This document shows, piece after piece, positions 1 through 13,746 of a stretch of 64,000 nucleotides of DNA. A program made the translations under genes and the position numbers. The notes under the pieces were generated by a model. It searched no databases. It saw only the letters and a program-made list of their open reading frames with translations, and was not told the origin of the DNA. Each line of letters begins with the position of its first letter. Position 1 is the first letter of the stretch. The stretch comes from Thamnaconus septentrionalis (Eukaryota > Chordata > Actinopteri > Tetraodontiformes > Monacanthidae), in assembly GCA_009823395.1 (NCBI GenBank), contig CM020519.1, positions 1,991,001-2,055,000 on the forward strand, in the 5' to 3' direction.

Positions 1-353
1 ATTAAAAAAAAAAACACAAACGTGTTGTTTTTATCATTTATTTATTTTTGACTTTAAATAACGAGGAAAACTGTTTTGATGTTGGACCATAATAAAATGA
101 AGTGCTGTCCACGTATTAAAATTGGGTTTTAAAATAGCCAAGTTGCCGTCTGCTGGCTCTTCTCACCGTTGCATCAAAGGTAGTTTTGATGCGATAATGT
201 AGTTCAACTGCTGCAGGCTGGAATCTTGACATGGAATTCTCGGTCCGGTTCCCCTCCGACCGGCTGAAAACAACTCAGGTTGATGAGCTTTTCAAGACGG
301 ATCTGCAGGAGGATATTTCCCTTGAGGGGAAACCGGATCCTTTCCACCTGGTT

Positions 354-405
354 GCTTTTCTTTTCTTTTCTTCTTTTCTTTTCTTTTCTTCTTTTCTTTT
401 CTTTT
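354..405. repeat. (TTTTC)n pyrimidine tract
   Basis: Near-tandem TTTTC and TTTTCTTC units make an all-pyrimidine run of about 50 bp on the + strand. It is simple-sequence DNA with no visible gene context. Confidence 0.85.
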
Positions 406-624
406 GAGACGCCTGCCTCTCTTTGTCAGGATCTCGAAGGCTCTTTATCAATCCTCTCCGACTGCCGATCCCAGGCTGCTGATGCTCGGCAAGAGGGGGG
501 GGCGGGGCCACCGCCGCATTAAAGTCAAATTGCCCAAAGTTCTCCAGGCAATAAAAAGCGTCTCGTCGGTGGAAACGGAGCGTCGGCACCTGAGCGCTCG
601 CCACTCTGTCATTACGCCGACTTT

Positions 625-950
625 CTAATGGATTCTAAAGGCTGAATTATGCGTGCGAGCGCGCGCTAATGTAGTAGCATCACTGATTAATGCGTCCTCT
701 GAAGTGCAATATTATTTTAGTGGAATAAGGGAGTGGAGGGAGGCTGGGGGGGAAGAAAACTCTTTATCACTGCTTTAGCTAATTGCGCTTCCCTTGTAAC
801 GTGATTTTTCCACAATTGAGAGCGTAAGGAAGCGGCGCGCTAGCGTACGTGCCAGAAGATACATTGTCTCCCTGTGAAGGCCCATTAGGCTGCGGCGGCG
901 GCTGAGGGATTATGAGGCTCCTCATTAGGAGGCCGATCCCTCACCCTGAC
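625..950. other. Candidate conserved non-coding element
   Basis: This block has ordinary complexity between low-complexity neighbours and carries clustered homeodomain-like cores (ATTAAT, TAGCTAATTG, CATTAGG twice). No coding frame is convincing. The CNE call is inference from texture only; a teleost alignment would be decisive. Confidence 0.3.
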
Positions 951-1594
951 ACCGCCGTCTCATACCGGGGGGGGGCGGGGCCAAAGACGTATGAAAACCT
1001 GTGAGAGAAATGCAACAAAGAGCGAATGAGGAGCCGCACCTGTTTGGTTGGCGCTCCCGCTGATCCTCCGGTGAATCAGTCCTCCGTCGAGGAAGCCCAG
1101 ATTTAAACGGCGAGCGAGTCAAAGCGAGACGGATGAAGCCCCGCCTCCCCAAAACCTCCCAGCGACCCCCCCCCCACCCGCGCTTCTATTTTGGCTTCCT
1201 TTAATTGGAGAACGCCATCCGCACAATGAGCGGAGTCTTCGGGAAGGCGACACCGACACATCGCCGAAAGAGGATTAGCTTTCAAACGCTATCAGAGGTC
1301 GCCGGGTTTAAGCCGGATTTTCCGCGAGTCATCCGACAGCAGCGCCGCCGCCGCCGCCGTCATCGAGAGCCGGTCGAGTCGAGTCGAGTTGAGGCGACTC
1401 GCGCGAGGTCACCGAGTTCACGGACGACCTCGGGAAGGAGATCGCAACTTTTCTTGGGAAAACCGTCAGTCAGGTGGGTCGTCTGGTCCGGTTCAGTTGG
1501 GCGGAAATATTAATAATATTCCCGACCAGGTTTTTCAGTCTCTTTGATTCCGGATTATTCATCCATCAAAAAAAAAAACACAGAAAGTTGCGTG

Positions 1595-1790
1595 TTTAGC
1601 CCTCTGTTAGCATCCTCCTGCTAAAATCCATGCTGCCTTGTTCTGCAGACGCCTTAGATAGAAGGGGGCGGAGCCAATAGGAATGTAAGGGATCAGCCAA
1701 CTCAACTGGGAGTGCTATCAGCAACTCCTTAGTGACATCACGAAGGGCTGATTATTCTGAACCCTCCTAAAAGGTGGAGCGAGGAGACAA
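1595..1790. repeat. Dispersed repeat family, copy 1
   Basis: Two landmarks recur in the same order near 27.33-27.48 kb: TTTAGCCCTCTGTT followed by CTCCTGCT, then GGGGGCGGAGCCAA, then GTGACATCAC followed by AAGGGCTG. A partial third copy lies at about 40.25 kb. The ordered shared landmarks indicate an interspersed repeat, possibly a SINE or MITE. No target duplication is clear and the family is not identified. Confidence 0.5.
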
Positions 1791-2303
1791 AGGAGTTCAC
1801 CATTTTCCTCCGCAGTCGGTTTCATTTCCCCCGACAGGAAACAGTTTCTCCATCTGACTTTTACTGTCCTGCACAATCCAAGAACGTAAAGCTTTTTACG
1901 GCGGTGTCGCTGCGTGACCGCGACCTTCTTTTATGGCAGCCAGACGGTCTGCGAGTCGGGGGAATCCCGGGACGAGGAGCCGGCGAGCGTTAAAAACTGG
2001 AAACACCATCACGACGCAGCGTCGGCCGACCCTTTAAACTGCCGGAAACTTTGGGGAAACTTCGCCTCTGAGACGGGCGACTTTCATGGCTCCGCCGTTT
2101 TTATTTGCCGAGTCAAATTGTCAAATCCAAACCCTGGCCCTGGGAATCAATCAGCCGCCTGTTCGCTGTGTCGCACATCAAAGAGAGCGGAGAACAATCT
2201 CACAGCGTTCAGCCTGTAATGATGCTGAGCGTTTGGCCCTGCAGGGGGCGCCCTCTGGCCTGTCAAGCATGTTGAGGTCTCGCCCTGTGCAGAGTCCTTC
2301 ACT

Positions 2304-2311
<8 letters not shown>

Positions 2312-2339
<28 letters not shown>
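2312..2339. repeat. (CA)n microsatellite
   Basis: About 14 uninterrupted CA units. Confidence 0.9.
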
Positions 2340-2746
2340 GTCAGCGGCAAACCCAATTAACGGCAGTGATTAAAGTGTTTCGCCGCTCGAGTGAAGTTGA
2401 GAAGATTGAGGTCAAATTGTGTTAATTTATTTCACTAAATGTCGACGAATTATCAAAAGAGCCGCCGCCGACTGCGGACTGATTAACTCCCGGCCTTCAG
2501 TGTTGTGTCTGTGGTAGCCGGCGGGCCGACGGACGAAGACGTCCTTCGACAGAGACGGCGTTTTTCACCGAAGGCTGGCTGGAGCTCTGCTCCGATTGGT
2601 CCGCTCGTATTCTGACTCGCATTCACGCGCTATAGAAATCTTAGCCGTCCAGTCAGCAGGCTCAGCAAAGCCTGATTGGCTGGAATCCGGTGACCTGGGA
2701 AGAGAGGCATTCCAGGAGCAAACTATCCAGCTAGCATTAGCAGAGG

Positions 2747-2932
2747 AATACGATAATTATTGTATTTGTACGATCATTATTGTATGAATATGATAATGAA
2801 TATATTTGTTGCGATAAGTATCGAACAGATATGATAATAAGCATAGTTGTACGATCATAATTGTACAAATATGATGATCATCATATTTGTAGGATAAATA
2901 TCGTACAAATACGATCATTATCGTTCTAATAG
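2747..2932. repeat. Imperfect AT-rich tandem array with dyad symmetry
   Basis: About six degenerate units built around TACGATCATTATTGTAC-like sequence follow one another. Each unit is partly self-complementary (ACGAT/ATCGT, GTACAAATATGAT and its reverse complement), so the array can form several small cruciforms. Its origin is unknown. Confidence 0.55.
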
Positions 2933-3271
2933 ACCTGAATGGAAGACATTTTGCAGTTGGATAAACTGCAGTTTCAACGTATAAAAAATAGCAGAATGTT
3001 GGTTTTGTCAGTTCCCACTTCTCTGTGATCTGAAATGTACATATGTAAAAAAAAAAAAAAAAAAAAAACTGTGATAACTGACTGATAACGATGTACGACA
3101 TCAGACACACACACAGACACACACTGTGTTGTGCAGAAGACTTGTTGAGGTTTTTTTTTTTTTTTTTTTCCGTCTTGTAGCTGCTCAGAAAAACAACATT
3201 TTCCATGAACCTGCAGCATTAATTAAAGTTCGACAGCGGCGGCGGCGAGCGCCCTCGTTTGTTTTGCATCA

Positions 3272-3296
3272 CTCTCTCTCTCTCTCTCTCTCTCTC
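3272..3296. repeat. (CT)n microsatellite
   Basis: About 12 CT units ending in CTCG. Confidence 0.9.
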
Positions 3297-4105
3297 GTTA
3301 TCCCGCCGCTTTCCCAGAGCCGCTTTTTGGGAAGTGTGTTAGTCGTGAGACGAGCGAGAAAATCCGCAGCTCTCGGCGGCGGCTGACACTCTGGTTGAAC
3401 TCGTCCCATTAAGGCGGGATTACTGCGGGGGGGGCCGGCGCTCCTTGACGAGGGAGCGCCACCGCCGCCGCCGCGGTATGTGAGCCGGCGGATGATTCCA
3501 GCTCTCCCTCTGCTTCTGCTTCTTCTTCATTCTCTTTTTCCAAAGCTGTAGCTTGGCTGCGTGCACTTTGAAGAAGCTCCCAGCGCATTTTTTTTTTTTT
3601 TTTTTTACTGATTCCGAGCGAAACGGCCAGAAAATACACAGCGTAGTGTAGCGTAGCGTAGCGCTGCGTCGCTGCCATTCTACAGTTTTGGCCAATTCCC
3701 ATTTCCAACACGCATTCCGACGTCGGCCAGATCCGGCTGGTATTTTCTTGGAAGGGAAGCTCCCGTCGTCGTTCCGTCTGGGTTTTCCAGAACCAAGCGG
3801 CTGAGACGGAGTCATTAGGCAGCGGCTCCGCCAGCAGGGGGCCAACTTGGACGACGCTCGCACGCATTTCCCGCCTGTCGTGCCGGCGGTGGCTGCCGCT
3901 CGTCCAGGGACGTGTTGTAATTGTGCCGTTAGCCGTCCGTGGATTCAGGGCGGCCGAGGAGACGCTGGCAGGCCGAGCCCAGACTCAGAGGAGGGAGAGA
4001 GCGGGAGAAGAGTCAGGACTGTCCTACAGCAGCGACACACTGAACACATTCTTCACTATTAAGATGGCCTGATATACATATATACACATTTATATATATT
4101 TATAA

Positions 4106-4445
4106 TAGGGACGCACTGATACCTGATACCAGTATCGGGTATCGGTACCAGTACCGGGGTTGAGTACTCGTAAAATATGTGCCGATACCATGACACCAAT
4201 ACCAGTTATATATGTATGCATATGGCAATTTTGTTAAATTTGTGTTTGTGCTCCAGTGAAACCACAACTTCCAGGAAGACCTGCTGAGGAATGCTGGTCA
4301 AATATCACAACATATCATATCTAAGTAATTCTGCAAGTAATGGCCTTATAGAGTGCCCAGTATCGGTATCGGTACTGAAATACACCGATAGTACTTGTAT
4401 TCTACTCATTTTGAATAAAAAAAAAGTGGTATTGGTGCATCCCTG
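4106..4445. mobile_element. Non-autonomous hAT-type element, copy 1
   Basis: The left end reads TAGGGACGCACTGATACC and the right end GGTATTGGTGCATCCCTG, which are near-perfect terminal inverted repeats. The subterminal regions carry repeated GGTATCGGTACCGATAC-type palindromes. The 8-bp flanking duplication expected for hAT is not clear here, but it is visible in the related copy at 27530-27907. There is no transposase frame, so it is a MITE-like relic. Confidence 0.75.
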
Positions 4446-4663
4446 TATGTGTATGTGTATACATATATATATGTACATACTGTATATATACACATATGTA
4501 TGTATGTTTGGGTTTCATGCATGAATCTGAGTCTGTCTGGTGTCCCAGGCCGTGGCCACAACGTGTTGTGTTGCCGCTGGTGGTTTTTGTCTGAAGGAGA
4601 TAAATGTTGCTTCCAAATCTGCTCCCAAAAAAATCCTGCAGTGCAGGACGACCTGACTGTAGT

Positions 4664-4702
<39 letters not shown>

Positions 4703-5019
4703 CGCTCGGCAGTGTGTCCTGAAAGCTCTCGTCCTGGTTTGAAACTGAAAAGTGCCATTTGGCAGTTTTTCCTCTTTTTTCTAAGCCCAGGGAGCGAGCG
4801 TGAAATGGGCCCCTGAGAGCAGCACCAGGCTCTCCAGGCTCTCCAGGCTCTCCAGGCTCTCCAGGCTCTTCTGGCTCCTCTGGCTCCTCTGCAGGGACGA
4901 CTACGCAGCCAAAACTCCTCCGCAGCACCACACACACACACACACACACGTGTTTCCTCCCAATTCCAACTTTCCTCGCGGTTTCTCCTCTGTGGGGCCT
5001 TCGGGGCTCCATTATCGCG

Positions 5020-5295
5020 CGAAACCAATAAACGCTAATGACATAAAAGTATTACGAGGTGCTCAATTAAGGGGCTCTCCGTGATTTATTTCAGGTTTAA
5101 TGATTTAAACCCAAAAGAAAATAAACATTCCGGGCAGCAATAACCAGGCGGGAGGTAATTCGATTTAATTGTCCAAACCGTCATTTCGGAGCCTGGTGGT
5201 GGCGCCGATCATTGAATCATTGGTGCGGCGCTGATCACCAGGCGCCCGTTTGCTGCGTCACTTTGTCTAATTAATCATCTTTAATAATTTCACCT
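5020..5295. other. Candidate conserved non-coding element
   Basis: The block has no simple repeats and contains CAATTAAG, TTTAATGATTTAAA, CGATTTAATTG, GATCATTGAATCATTGG and TAATTAATCATC, all typical homeodomain/POU-type cores. The two GATCA sites within GGCGC contexts form a loose dyad. The call rests on texture alone. Confidence 0.35.
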
Positions 5296-5385
5296 TCCCC
5301 CCCGCCCCCCCATCCCCCCACCCCTCTCCTCCAACTGCCTTTGTTTGTCAGCCTGCAGCACGGAGACCAGCGTGTTATTCACTCA

Positions 5386-5386
<1 letters not shown>

Positions 5387-5418
<32 letters not shown>

Positions 5419-5419
5419 G
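5387..5419. repeat. (TTA)n microsatellite
   Basis: About 11 TTA/ATT units. Confidence 0.9.
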
Positions 5420-6795
5420 TTTAGCTTTTTTGTTGGCATCTTGTTTTATGATAGAATTTTGCAAATTTCGGCTAATTCAAAGCTGTGATCCCAGAAGGCT
5501 TTTCCATTTATTTGCCGTGTTATCAGGCTACCATTGAATAGTCACAGTCCCTGTGAGGATCGGCCAAATCTTTAAAAAAATTGTTCCAAAAAATAAATAA
5601 ATAAATAAAAAATAAACTTAACAAAAATTGTAAAAATTAAAAAAAAAAAATCAAAACAATTCTGTCTTATGGCATATTCAAATTTCAGGCATTTTGGAAT
5701 TTTGTATTCTATTACTCCATTCAGAACAACAAAACCAAAAAAAAAAAATCACATACTTGTCGAACCTATACTGCGTTAAATAAAATAAATGATAATTTTT
5801 TCTTTTGGCAGAAAACAAACTGGGAGCCGAAAACAGCTGACGAGTTTGTTTACTCGTATTAATCACTTTTCACTGAACGTCACCTTTAATTCCTCCTCTT
5901 TGTCTCCATTGCGTTAGACTCACTTCCCCACTCAGTCAAAAAGTTCAAAAGTCCTCAGAAAGCAAGAGAAAAGCGTGCCGTGAATGTCAAACTGAAGCTT
6001 TTTCCTGGCTGTCTTCTGCTGCGTCCTTGCTTCGTTGAAGAGACGACGTCGCTCGAGCCACTCGAACCCACACAAAGACTGCTTGAAAGACTCCTGGATG
6101 GGTCGGCAGCACCGGGGGTCGCAGCGGCGGTGACTCACGACGGGCCTCCCTGCTGATTGGCTGCTTTCTGGCTGGACCAATCCAGCCACAGAGTCTGGCA
6201 TGAACACCAATCAGTGGGAAAACGTGCAGCGTAGCCGCGCCGAATAAGGAAACCTCAATCCCAGCGACGGCCTCTTCCAGTGCCCCTCCCACCAACCCCC
6301 GCCACACACTCCCACTCCCACCCCCCCCCGCCACCCCCGACGAGCTTCATCAAAATATTCATGAGCGTCATGGACGCGGTGGTCCAGGCTGCTGTTCCTC
6401 CTGGAAAATGACAACACTTGTGTTTTTCTTCAACCGCAGACGGGAAAAACAAACAATACACATGTTGGAGTCAATGCAAATGCACGCTGAAGGCATCGCA
6501 GTCACAGCAGGGGGCAGGAGGAGGGGGTGAGGGCGACGCCTCCTCCGTTAGCCAGAGCAGCTCCAGAGCCGCCGCCGCCGCCGCCGCCTTGTAAACTGTG
6601 ACTCGCGTCAGTCAGAAGGTTGTGAGTGGTAGAGAGAGGGACGGAGAGAGAGAGAGAGATGAAGGCGTCCAGGAAGTGGTGCAGAACCCCGGAACCGGGC
6701 TGACAGGCAGGAGGACAAGGAGTCGAGGGAGGACGGGTCACGGACAGAATCACAATTAAACAGCCGAGTCGGAGCCACGACGGGACTCCAGGATT

Positions 6796-7286
6796 CAGGA
6801 GTGCTGGAGAGTCCGGGTGTCTGGGTGTCCAGGTGTCCGGGTGTCCGGGTGTCCGGCTCTCTGGGTGTCCGGGTGTCCGGGTGTCCGGCTCTCCGGGTGT
6901 CCGGCTCTCTGGGTGTCCGGGTGTCCGGGTGTCTGGGTGTCCGGGGGTCCGGGTGTCTGGGTGTCCGGGTGTCCAGAGTGCCGGAGAGTCTGGGTGTCCG
7001 GGTGTCCGGGTGTCCGGCTCTCTGGGTGTCCGGGTGTCCGGGTGTCTGGGTGTCCGGGTGTCCGGCTCTCTGGGTGTCCGGGTGTCCGGGTGTCCTGGTG
7101 TCCGGGTGTCTGGGTGTCCGGGTGTCCGGGTGGCCGGGTGTCTGGGTGTCCAGAGTGCCGGAGAGTCCGGGTGTCTGGGTGTCTGGGTGTCTGGGTGTCT
7201 GGGTGTCCGGGTGTCCGGGTGTCCGGCTCTCTGGGTGTCCGGGTGTCCGGGTGTCCTGGTGTCTGGGTGTCCGGGTGTCCGGGGGT
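6796..7286. repeat. 8-bp minisatellite with 177-bp higher-order period
   Basis: The basic unit is CGGGTGTC with variants (CGGCTCTC, TGGGTGTC), about 59 copies. A spacer resembling CCAGAGTGCCGGAGAGTC occurs at 6796, 6973 and 7150, exactly 177 bp apart, so blocks of about 22 units have been duplicated together. The unit lacks stop codons in most frames, so long artificial reading frames run through it on both strands. Confidence 0.9.
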
Positions 7287-8369
<1,083 letters not shown>

Positions 8370-8513
8370 ATTAGTAAAGCCATATTAATGCACAAGTTAG
8401 AGGAAATGAATCCAGAGAGGTCGGCAGGGGGGTGGGCGGGGTTTATTACTCATGCTTGACGTGATTGGCTCATTTTAGTCATGTGATTCTGGCAAGAAGT
8501 GCGATGCACAATG

Positions 8514-8519
<6 letters not shown>

Positions 8520-8544
<25 letters not shown>
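8520..8544. repeat. (CA)n microsatellite
   Basis: About 12 CA units in the spacer between the GA and CT tracts. Confidence 0.9.
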
Positions 8545-8619
8545 TGCTGTTGTCACCGCTGAGAAAGAGAGAGCGAGTGAAAGGTGGCAGCTGAGGGAAG
8601 GAGGGAGGGAGGGGCTTGA

Positions 8620-9214
<595 letters not shown>

Positions 9215-11449
9215 CAGTGCGGCCGGGATGGCGGCCGTGGGAGCTCTCAGGATGAAGGAAGTTTCCAATTTTCAGGAAGGATTGCGTGGCGTCCGGCGAG
9301 GAAGTGGCTTCAGGCTGTCGCTTAATGGGGAGGGAGGGAGGGGGGGAGGTAGGTAGGTGGGGGACAAATGGGCGGCGAGCAATCGAGATGCCGCGGGATT
9401 CCTTTTTTTTTTTTTTTTCAACTTTTTTTTTCAAATTTTTTTTTTTTTCGACGTTCGTTTTCCGCAACCTGATGGATTTGCAGCGACTCCACTTTCATAA
9501 AAGTGTTCAATCCTGCGGAGAAATGCATTAAGAATACCCCCCCCCCCACCCCCGATCTCAATGCCCCCCCAACACACACACACACACACACACACTCTTC
9601 TTGCCGTCCCCCCCGGACACGTCACCGACATAATAAACTCCCCCCCAAACCGCTTTGAGCAAAACAAGGCCGCAACCCCCTGCGGAGAAAAAGAGGGAGG
9701 GAGGAGGTGGAGGGGGGAGGGGGAGGAGCCGGGGGGGGGCGGCCCACTGCCCACTGTATTAAGCCAACACTATCAGAGTCCATTTGATCCGTCGCTCGCT
9801 TCTAAATCGCCGCAATCACCGTTTCCAACACTTAAAAAAGAGCAATAAGACGGCGGCCAGGAAGCTTTTATTGCTCCGTGACACAAAATCACTGCCGTCC
9901 TCCGGGGGAGAAAAAAAAGCCTTCGCTCGCTGCTTTTTTTTTTTTTTTTTCACGGATGAGTTCGCCGAGATCTTGAAGTTCCCCCGGACGAGCCGGTCAG
10001 AGCACTCGAAACTAAACGATTCATCTCAAGGATCCACGCGCTTGTGATCCGGCTGCAGTCGGCCGGGGAAAAAAAAACAAACTGCTGCCGGTGAAAAAGA
10101 GAAAAAGCCTCGTCTTTCACAAAAAAAAACAAAAAGAAAAGAAATGAGAGCTGGTTAAAGAGCGAGTCGAGAGTCCTGGAAGAGCAAAAAAAACAACAAA
10201 AAAACAGATGGAACGACTCTATTTTAAAGTTCGGATCAATTGAGTCGGTAGGAGTCATTAGTCACGGCTCCAAGTCGCACACTCAGAGCTGTTTGTTTGC
10301 AGCTGGTGAAGCTAATAGCTGCTAATAGCTCAGATAGCTAATACATGCTATAGCTAGCAGTTAAATTGAGAGGTATGGCAACAGTTGACAACCGTCGAGT
10401 TTTCCAGTATCTGACATTGAAATGGTCAAATTGTCCCGCGTGTGAGGAAGCTAGCAGCTGATGTAGCTAACAGCTAAATTGAAACGTGAGTAGCTCTGCT
10501 CACTGCTCACTGGTATTTTCAGTTTCTGGCTTCTGGATGAGTGTCTGGACCTCTGGCCGCCAGCGTCACCAGCAGGAAACTACCGACCAGGGAACGGCGG
10601 CGAGGCCAAAATCCCAACAATCCGGAAAACAAACGGAAGTGTCTGCGGTGACATCATCCATCTGCAGGCCGCCACATCACTTTCCCAGCCCCCCCACTTC
10701 AACCCTCCCCCCCACCCCGCCCCCTCCGCCCGCCCCCGAGACTGAAACATGGAAATGCCGCCGCCGCCACTCACACAAACTTGTTGTTGTTTTTGTGTAA
10801 GCGGCGGAAGAAGCCCGAGGATCCATATGGAGCCGTATCTCATCCCTGACAGGAGGCTGACAGCCGGGGGAGGGGAGGGTGGGTGGCAGGTGGAGGAGGG
10901 TGGGGGGAGGAGAAGAAGAAGAAGAAGAAGAAGAAGAGACGCAGGGTTTTTTTTTTCCTGGTGTTGTGACAGGCAGCAGCCATGTTGCCCTTGCGAGGAC
11001 GACGCAGCGTCCACGCTGACGCAGCGTCTGTATTGTCTGCCTCCATTAAATTAGCCGTCAATAATCTGGGTTTCCATCGTTTGTGGGGGAGGGAGGAGGA
11101 GGTGCGGAGGGGAGCGGTGGGGGTGACGACGCCTCGGCTCTCCTGAGCCGACAGTCCACGTTGCCAAAGGGGGAAAAAAACAAAACAACAAAACAACAAA
11201 AAGGCGGATGCTCGTGATGCCAAAACACCGTTGCATCTGTTTGTGTGAATCGTTTGGTGAGTCGGTGAAATAAGTCACATGACAGCGGTCTGACCGACCA
11301 CACACTGGCCGGCTGCTGTCTCATTGGTCGGCGTTGACATTGAGCCGTGCTGTGGTTGTTTTTCCTGCTGGATGTTCTCGACCTTCTCTCGCCACAGAAC
11401 AGATTTCGGTATTTTTAACTTTATTTTCTTCGGCCACGTTCATCCTCAT
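9215..11449. other. Non-coding stretch, no gene recognised
   Basis: It holds GGGA/GGTA-rich DNA at 9325-9362, several T runs (9402-9450), a CA repeat (9570-9595), poly(C) and poly(G) patches (9538-9552, 9730-9740), A/T homopolymers through 9835-10210, GCTAATAGC-type short repeats (10300-10470), C-rich DNA (10690-10740), a GAA repeat (10909-10937) and G-rich DNA (11085-11125). No exon is recognised. Confidence 0.5.
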
Positions 11450-11549
11450 ATCTTGCTCATGTATTTGCTGTCTTCAGTGTGTATCTACAGTGTAGACAGT
11501 CGTCAAGATGAAGAAGAAACAGTTGTGTCCAGACTGTTGACTGCTAGTT
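11450..11549 (-). mobile_element. Tc1/mariner-type terminal fragment
   Basis: The block ends in GTGTCCAGACTGTTGACTGC, the reverse complement of a GCAGTCAACAGTCTGGAC end, and it aligns by eye with the ends at 31230-31420, 51418-51690 and 62752-63012. Known fish Tc1-like elements carry ACCAGTCAAAAGTTTGGACAC ends. It is a truncated relic with no transposase. Confidence 0.5.
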
Positions 11550-13740
11550 TGTATGGATGTCTCTCTGTCTCTGTGGCTGCTGGGAAAATGGAACTGCTGT
11601 TTCCGGGAGCTCGTGTTTGCTGTGCAGCTTTTTTTCTGCTTTTCACCAGCAGGTTGTTCAGCGACCTGCTGCTTAATCGCCATCTGTATCCGTGATAATA
11701 GTCGGTCTCGGGAGTACAGCGCACTTCTGCCGCTTCGTTTTTATATTTATTTTTTTAACGGAAATTGGCATACGGAGGTAAAAAAAAAAAAAAAAATGCT
11801 GTTGAGTGTAGCTTACTTTGTCGGGAAAAACGCCTTTGCTATTTTTAGCCTAGCGGGCCTAGCGGGAGCAGGTCGGCGGCAGTTAAAAGGCTGAAGGTGA
11901 ACAGTGGGAATATGGCAGCAGCAGCAGAAGCAGCAGAAGCGGCGGCGGTGGAGGAACAGCAGGTTTCCTACAAGCCTGAATAAAAATAAAATAATATTGA
12001 TTTTCTTTTTCGGAAAAAAAAAAAAAAGCTTGTCAAAAAATGTGCGCTCTCCTTTTTTTGGGAAGAAGAAGAAAAAAAACTTTTCCACAAACGCTGTATC
12101 GTCCTCGACGGCTGCGGGGGGAAAAGTTTCTCCCAGTTTGAAAGTTGATTTCTTTATTCTTCAACCAATAGGGAAAAAAAAAAAAGAACTGGATCAATTT
12201 CTTCTCTCGGTTTACAAAAAGAAGGAGAGTTAAAAAAAAAATAAATAAATAAACATAGTACCAGCAGCAAGACCTGAAGTCAGGTGGACGCACATCCACA
12301 AACCTTGGATGGGACGTTTCAGGCGTCGGTCCAAGTTTTGCGTTTGACCTTTGACCCTCTTGCGCCGCTTCAGGAGGAAGTTTTTGGAGCGTCTTCTACT
12401 ATCTATCTTCAACTATGCTAACTAGCTGCTATCTACTAGCTGAGGGCTAGGCTAGCAGCAGCAGGTGGATGGAGTCTTTTGGTGCTTCCAAGTCGGGCGT
12501 TCCCATTGGTCCGACTCACAAGCGTTCCTCCGCTGTCGGGATTCCGGCGGCTCGCGACTCAACAGCTGCGGGAATAAAATCTTTGCTCGCTCGCTCACTC
12601 GCTTCTCTCGCTCTCCGACACAAATTTTTCCGGGGGCCGATTACGACGTTCCCTTTCATGTCTTTGGAATCTGTGATGATGCCCCCCACCCGCCCCCACA
12701 GATCCAGCGTTGATTTGCAGCCGCCGCCGCCGGAGACTCGTCAGGAAGCGTCGGGAGGAGATGAGACGCCGGGTGAGGGGGGGAATAAATAGGCAGAGTC
12801 AGAGATGCCGGTCCCTGATTGGCTGCGGGGACAAACAGAGCTCAGGGTTCACAGGCGGGTCAGACATCAGCCCAGTTTCCCAGAACCCTTCAACTCTTTG
12901 ACTGGAGCTGAATCTCAATCACCTCCAGCGTGAATGTTTCATTCTGGAATCGTTTTCAAAAGATGAAGGTTGGAAGAAAGAGGATTTGATGTTTTGGGGA
13001 AATTCTAAAGAGAACTGAGAGACTCGACGAGTCGGAATGAACAAAAAACGAATCATAATTTATTCGTCTTTCTACATTCAATTTTCTTTCCTTTACACAC
13101 GAGCCCTGAAGTGGGCAGGAACTTCCTGATCCTGATCCCTGCTGTGGAAAACTGACTGAAGTCACTGCTTTCTCCAATTCGCAAAAATACCCGACGTTCC
13201 CGGTTCCCGCTCTGCTGGCCCCTGCCGTTCACTTCTCCAAATAGCTCCGCCTCCACCGAGAGTGAATCCAGGTTCCGTGTCGTCCCAATCCAGGGCAGCT
13301 CCCAGCTGCCCGGCTGCTGTCTGGGAATTCTGCACGCCGCCGCCGCCGTCGTCTGGCGCCATAATTACCACTGGGCCCGGCTCGCGCCCCCATTGGCTCC
13401 TGCTGGCCCTCGGCAGCGAGGAGACGTAGCCGCCGCCGCACTACGTAGCGTGTCGCGGCGGGGGAAAAGGAGGGACGGGGGAGAAGAGGGGGGGGGGGGG
13501 GGGTTTGCTGGATCCAGGCGGGAAAAGACGAAATGGGAGCAGGTGGAGAGAAATATTCCCTCTGCTGTTAGCGCTCTCGGCTGCTAGGCTAGCAGCGTTG
13601 GCGTTGAGCTAACTCGTCATCCGCTGCTAAAGTACAAACCATTGCTTCTACTCGCATGGTGTGTAGCAAATAGCATAAATAGCTAACACACACAAAACTC
13701 CTTGCAGAGCTCTGACGGATTAAAAATCACGTTAGCCGCC
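11550..13740. other. Non-coding stretch, no gene recognised
   Basis: It holds homopolymer-rich DNA (11780-12245), short GCTAGC-type repeats (12415-12465), CG-rich DNA around 13330-13480 with a G19 run near 13484, and GCTAGC/GCTAAC repeats (13565-13690). The short CpG-rich patch at 13380-13480 could be regulatory, but nothing identifies it. Confidence 0.45.
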
Positions 13741-13746
13741 GGCTAA

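Larger units (their letters stand above)
1..2237. other. Non-coding stretch, no gene recognised
   Basis: I see no reading frame here that resembles a known protein. The stretch holds a TTTTC/TTTTCTTC pyrimidine tract at about 354-405, an ordinary-complexity block at 625-950 listed separately, a CpG-rich patch at 1300-1440 with a short GCC run, and a dispersed repeat at about 1595-1790. Reading frames up to about 110 codons exist but have no family signature. Confidence 0.6.
2340..4105. other. Non-coding stretch, no gene recognised
   Basis: It contains an AT-rich palindromic cluster (2747-2932), an A20 run near 3048, a T19 run near 3151, a TC repeat (3272-3296), GC-rich sequence at 3420-3480, another T run near 3590 and a small GTAGC tandem at 3645-3665. 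No exon-like sequence is recognised. Confidence 0.55.
4446..6795. other. Non-coding stretch with small repeats; no gene recognised
   Basis: It holds a TATA/GTAT-rich patch (4450-4505), a CT repeat (4664-4699), a 9-bp tandem of CCAGGCTCT (about 4828-4870), a CA repeat (4923-4950), a candidate conserved block (5020-5295), a TTA repeat (5387-5419), AT-rich sequence to about 5800, and a C/A-rich patch at 6295-6345. A minus-strand frame at 5932-6210 is of ordinary complexity but matches nothing I know. Confidence 0.5.

Noticed and set aside
4800..5084. Short Arg/Leu/Ser repeat frame
   Set aside because: Produced by the 9-bp CCAGGCTCT tandem repeat and a CA tract.
5932..6210. 92-codon minus-strand frame of ordinary complexity
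   Set aside because: It overlaps another minus-strand frame, has no recognised motif, and I see no matching splice structure. It remains unassigned.
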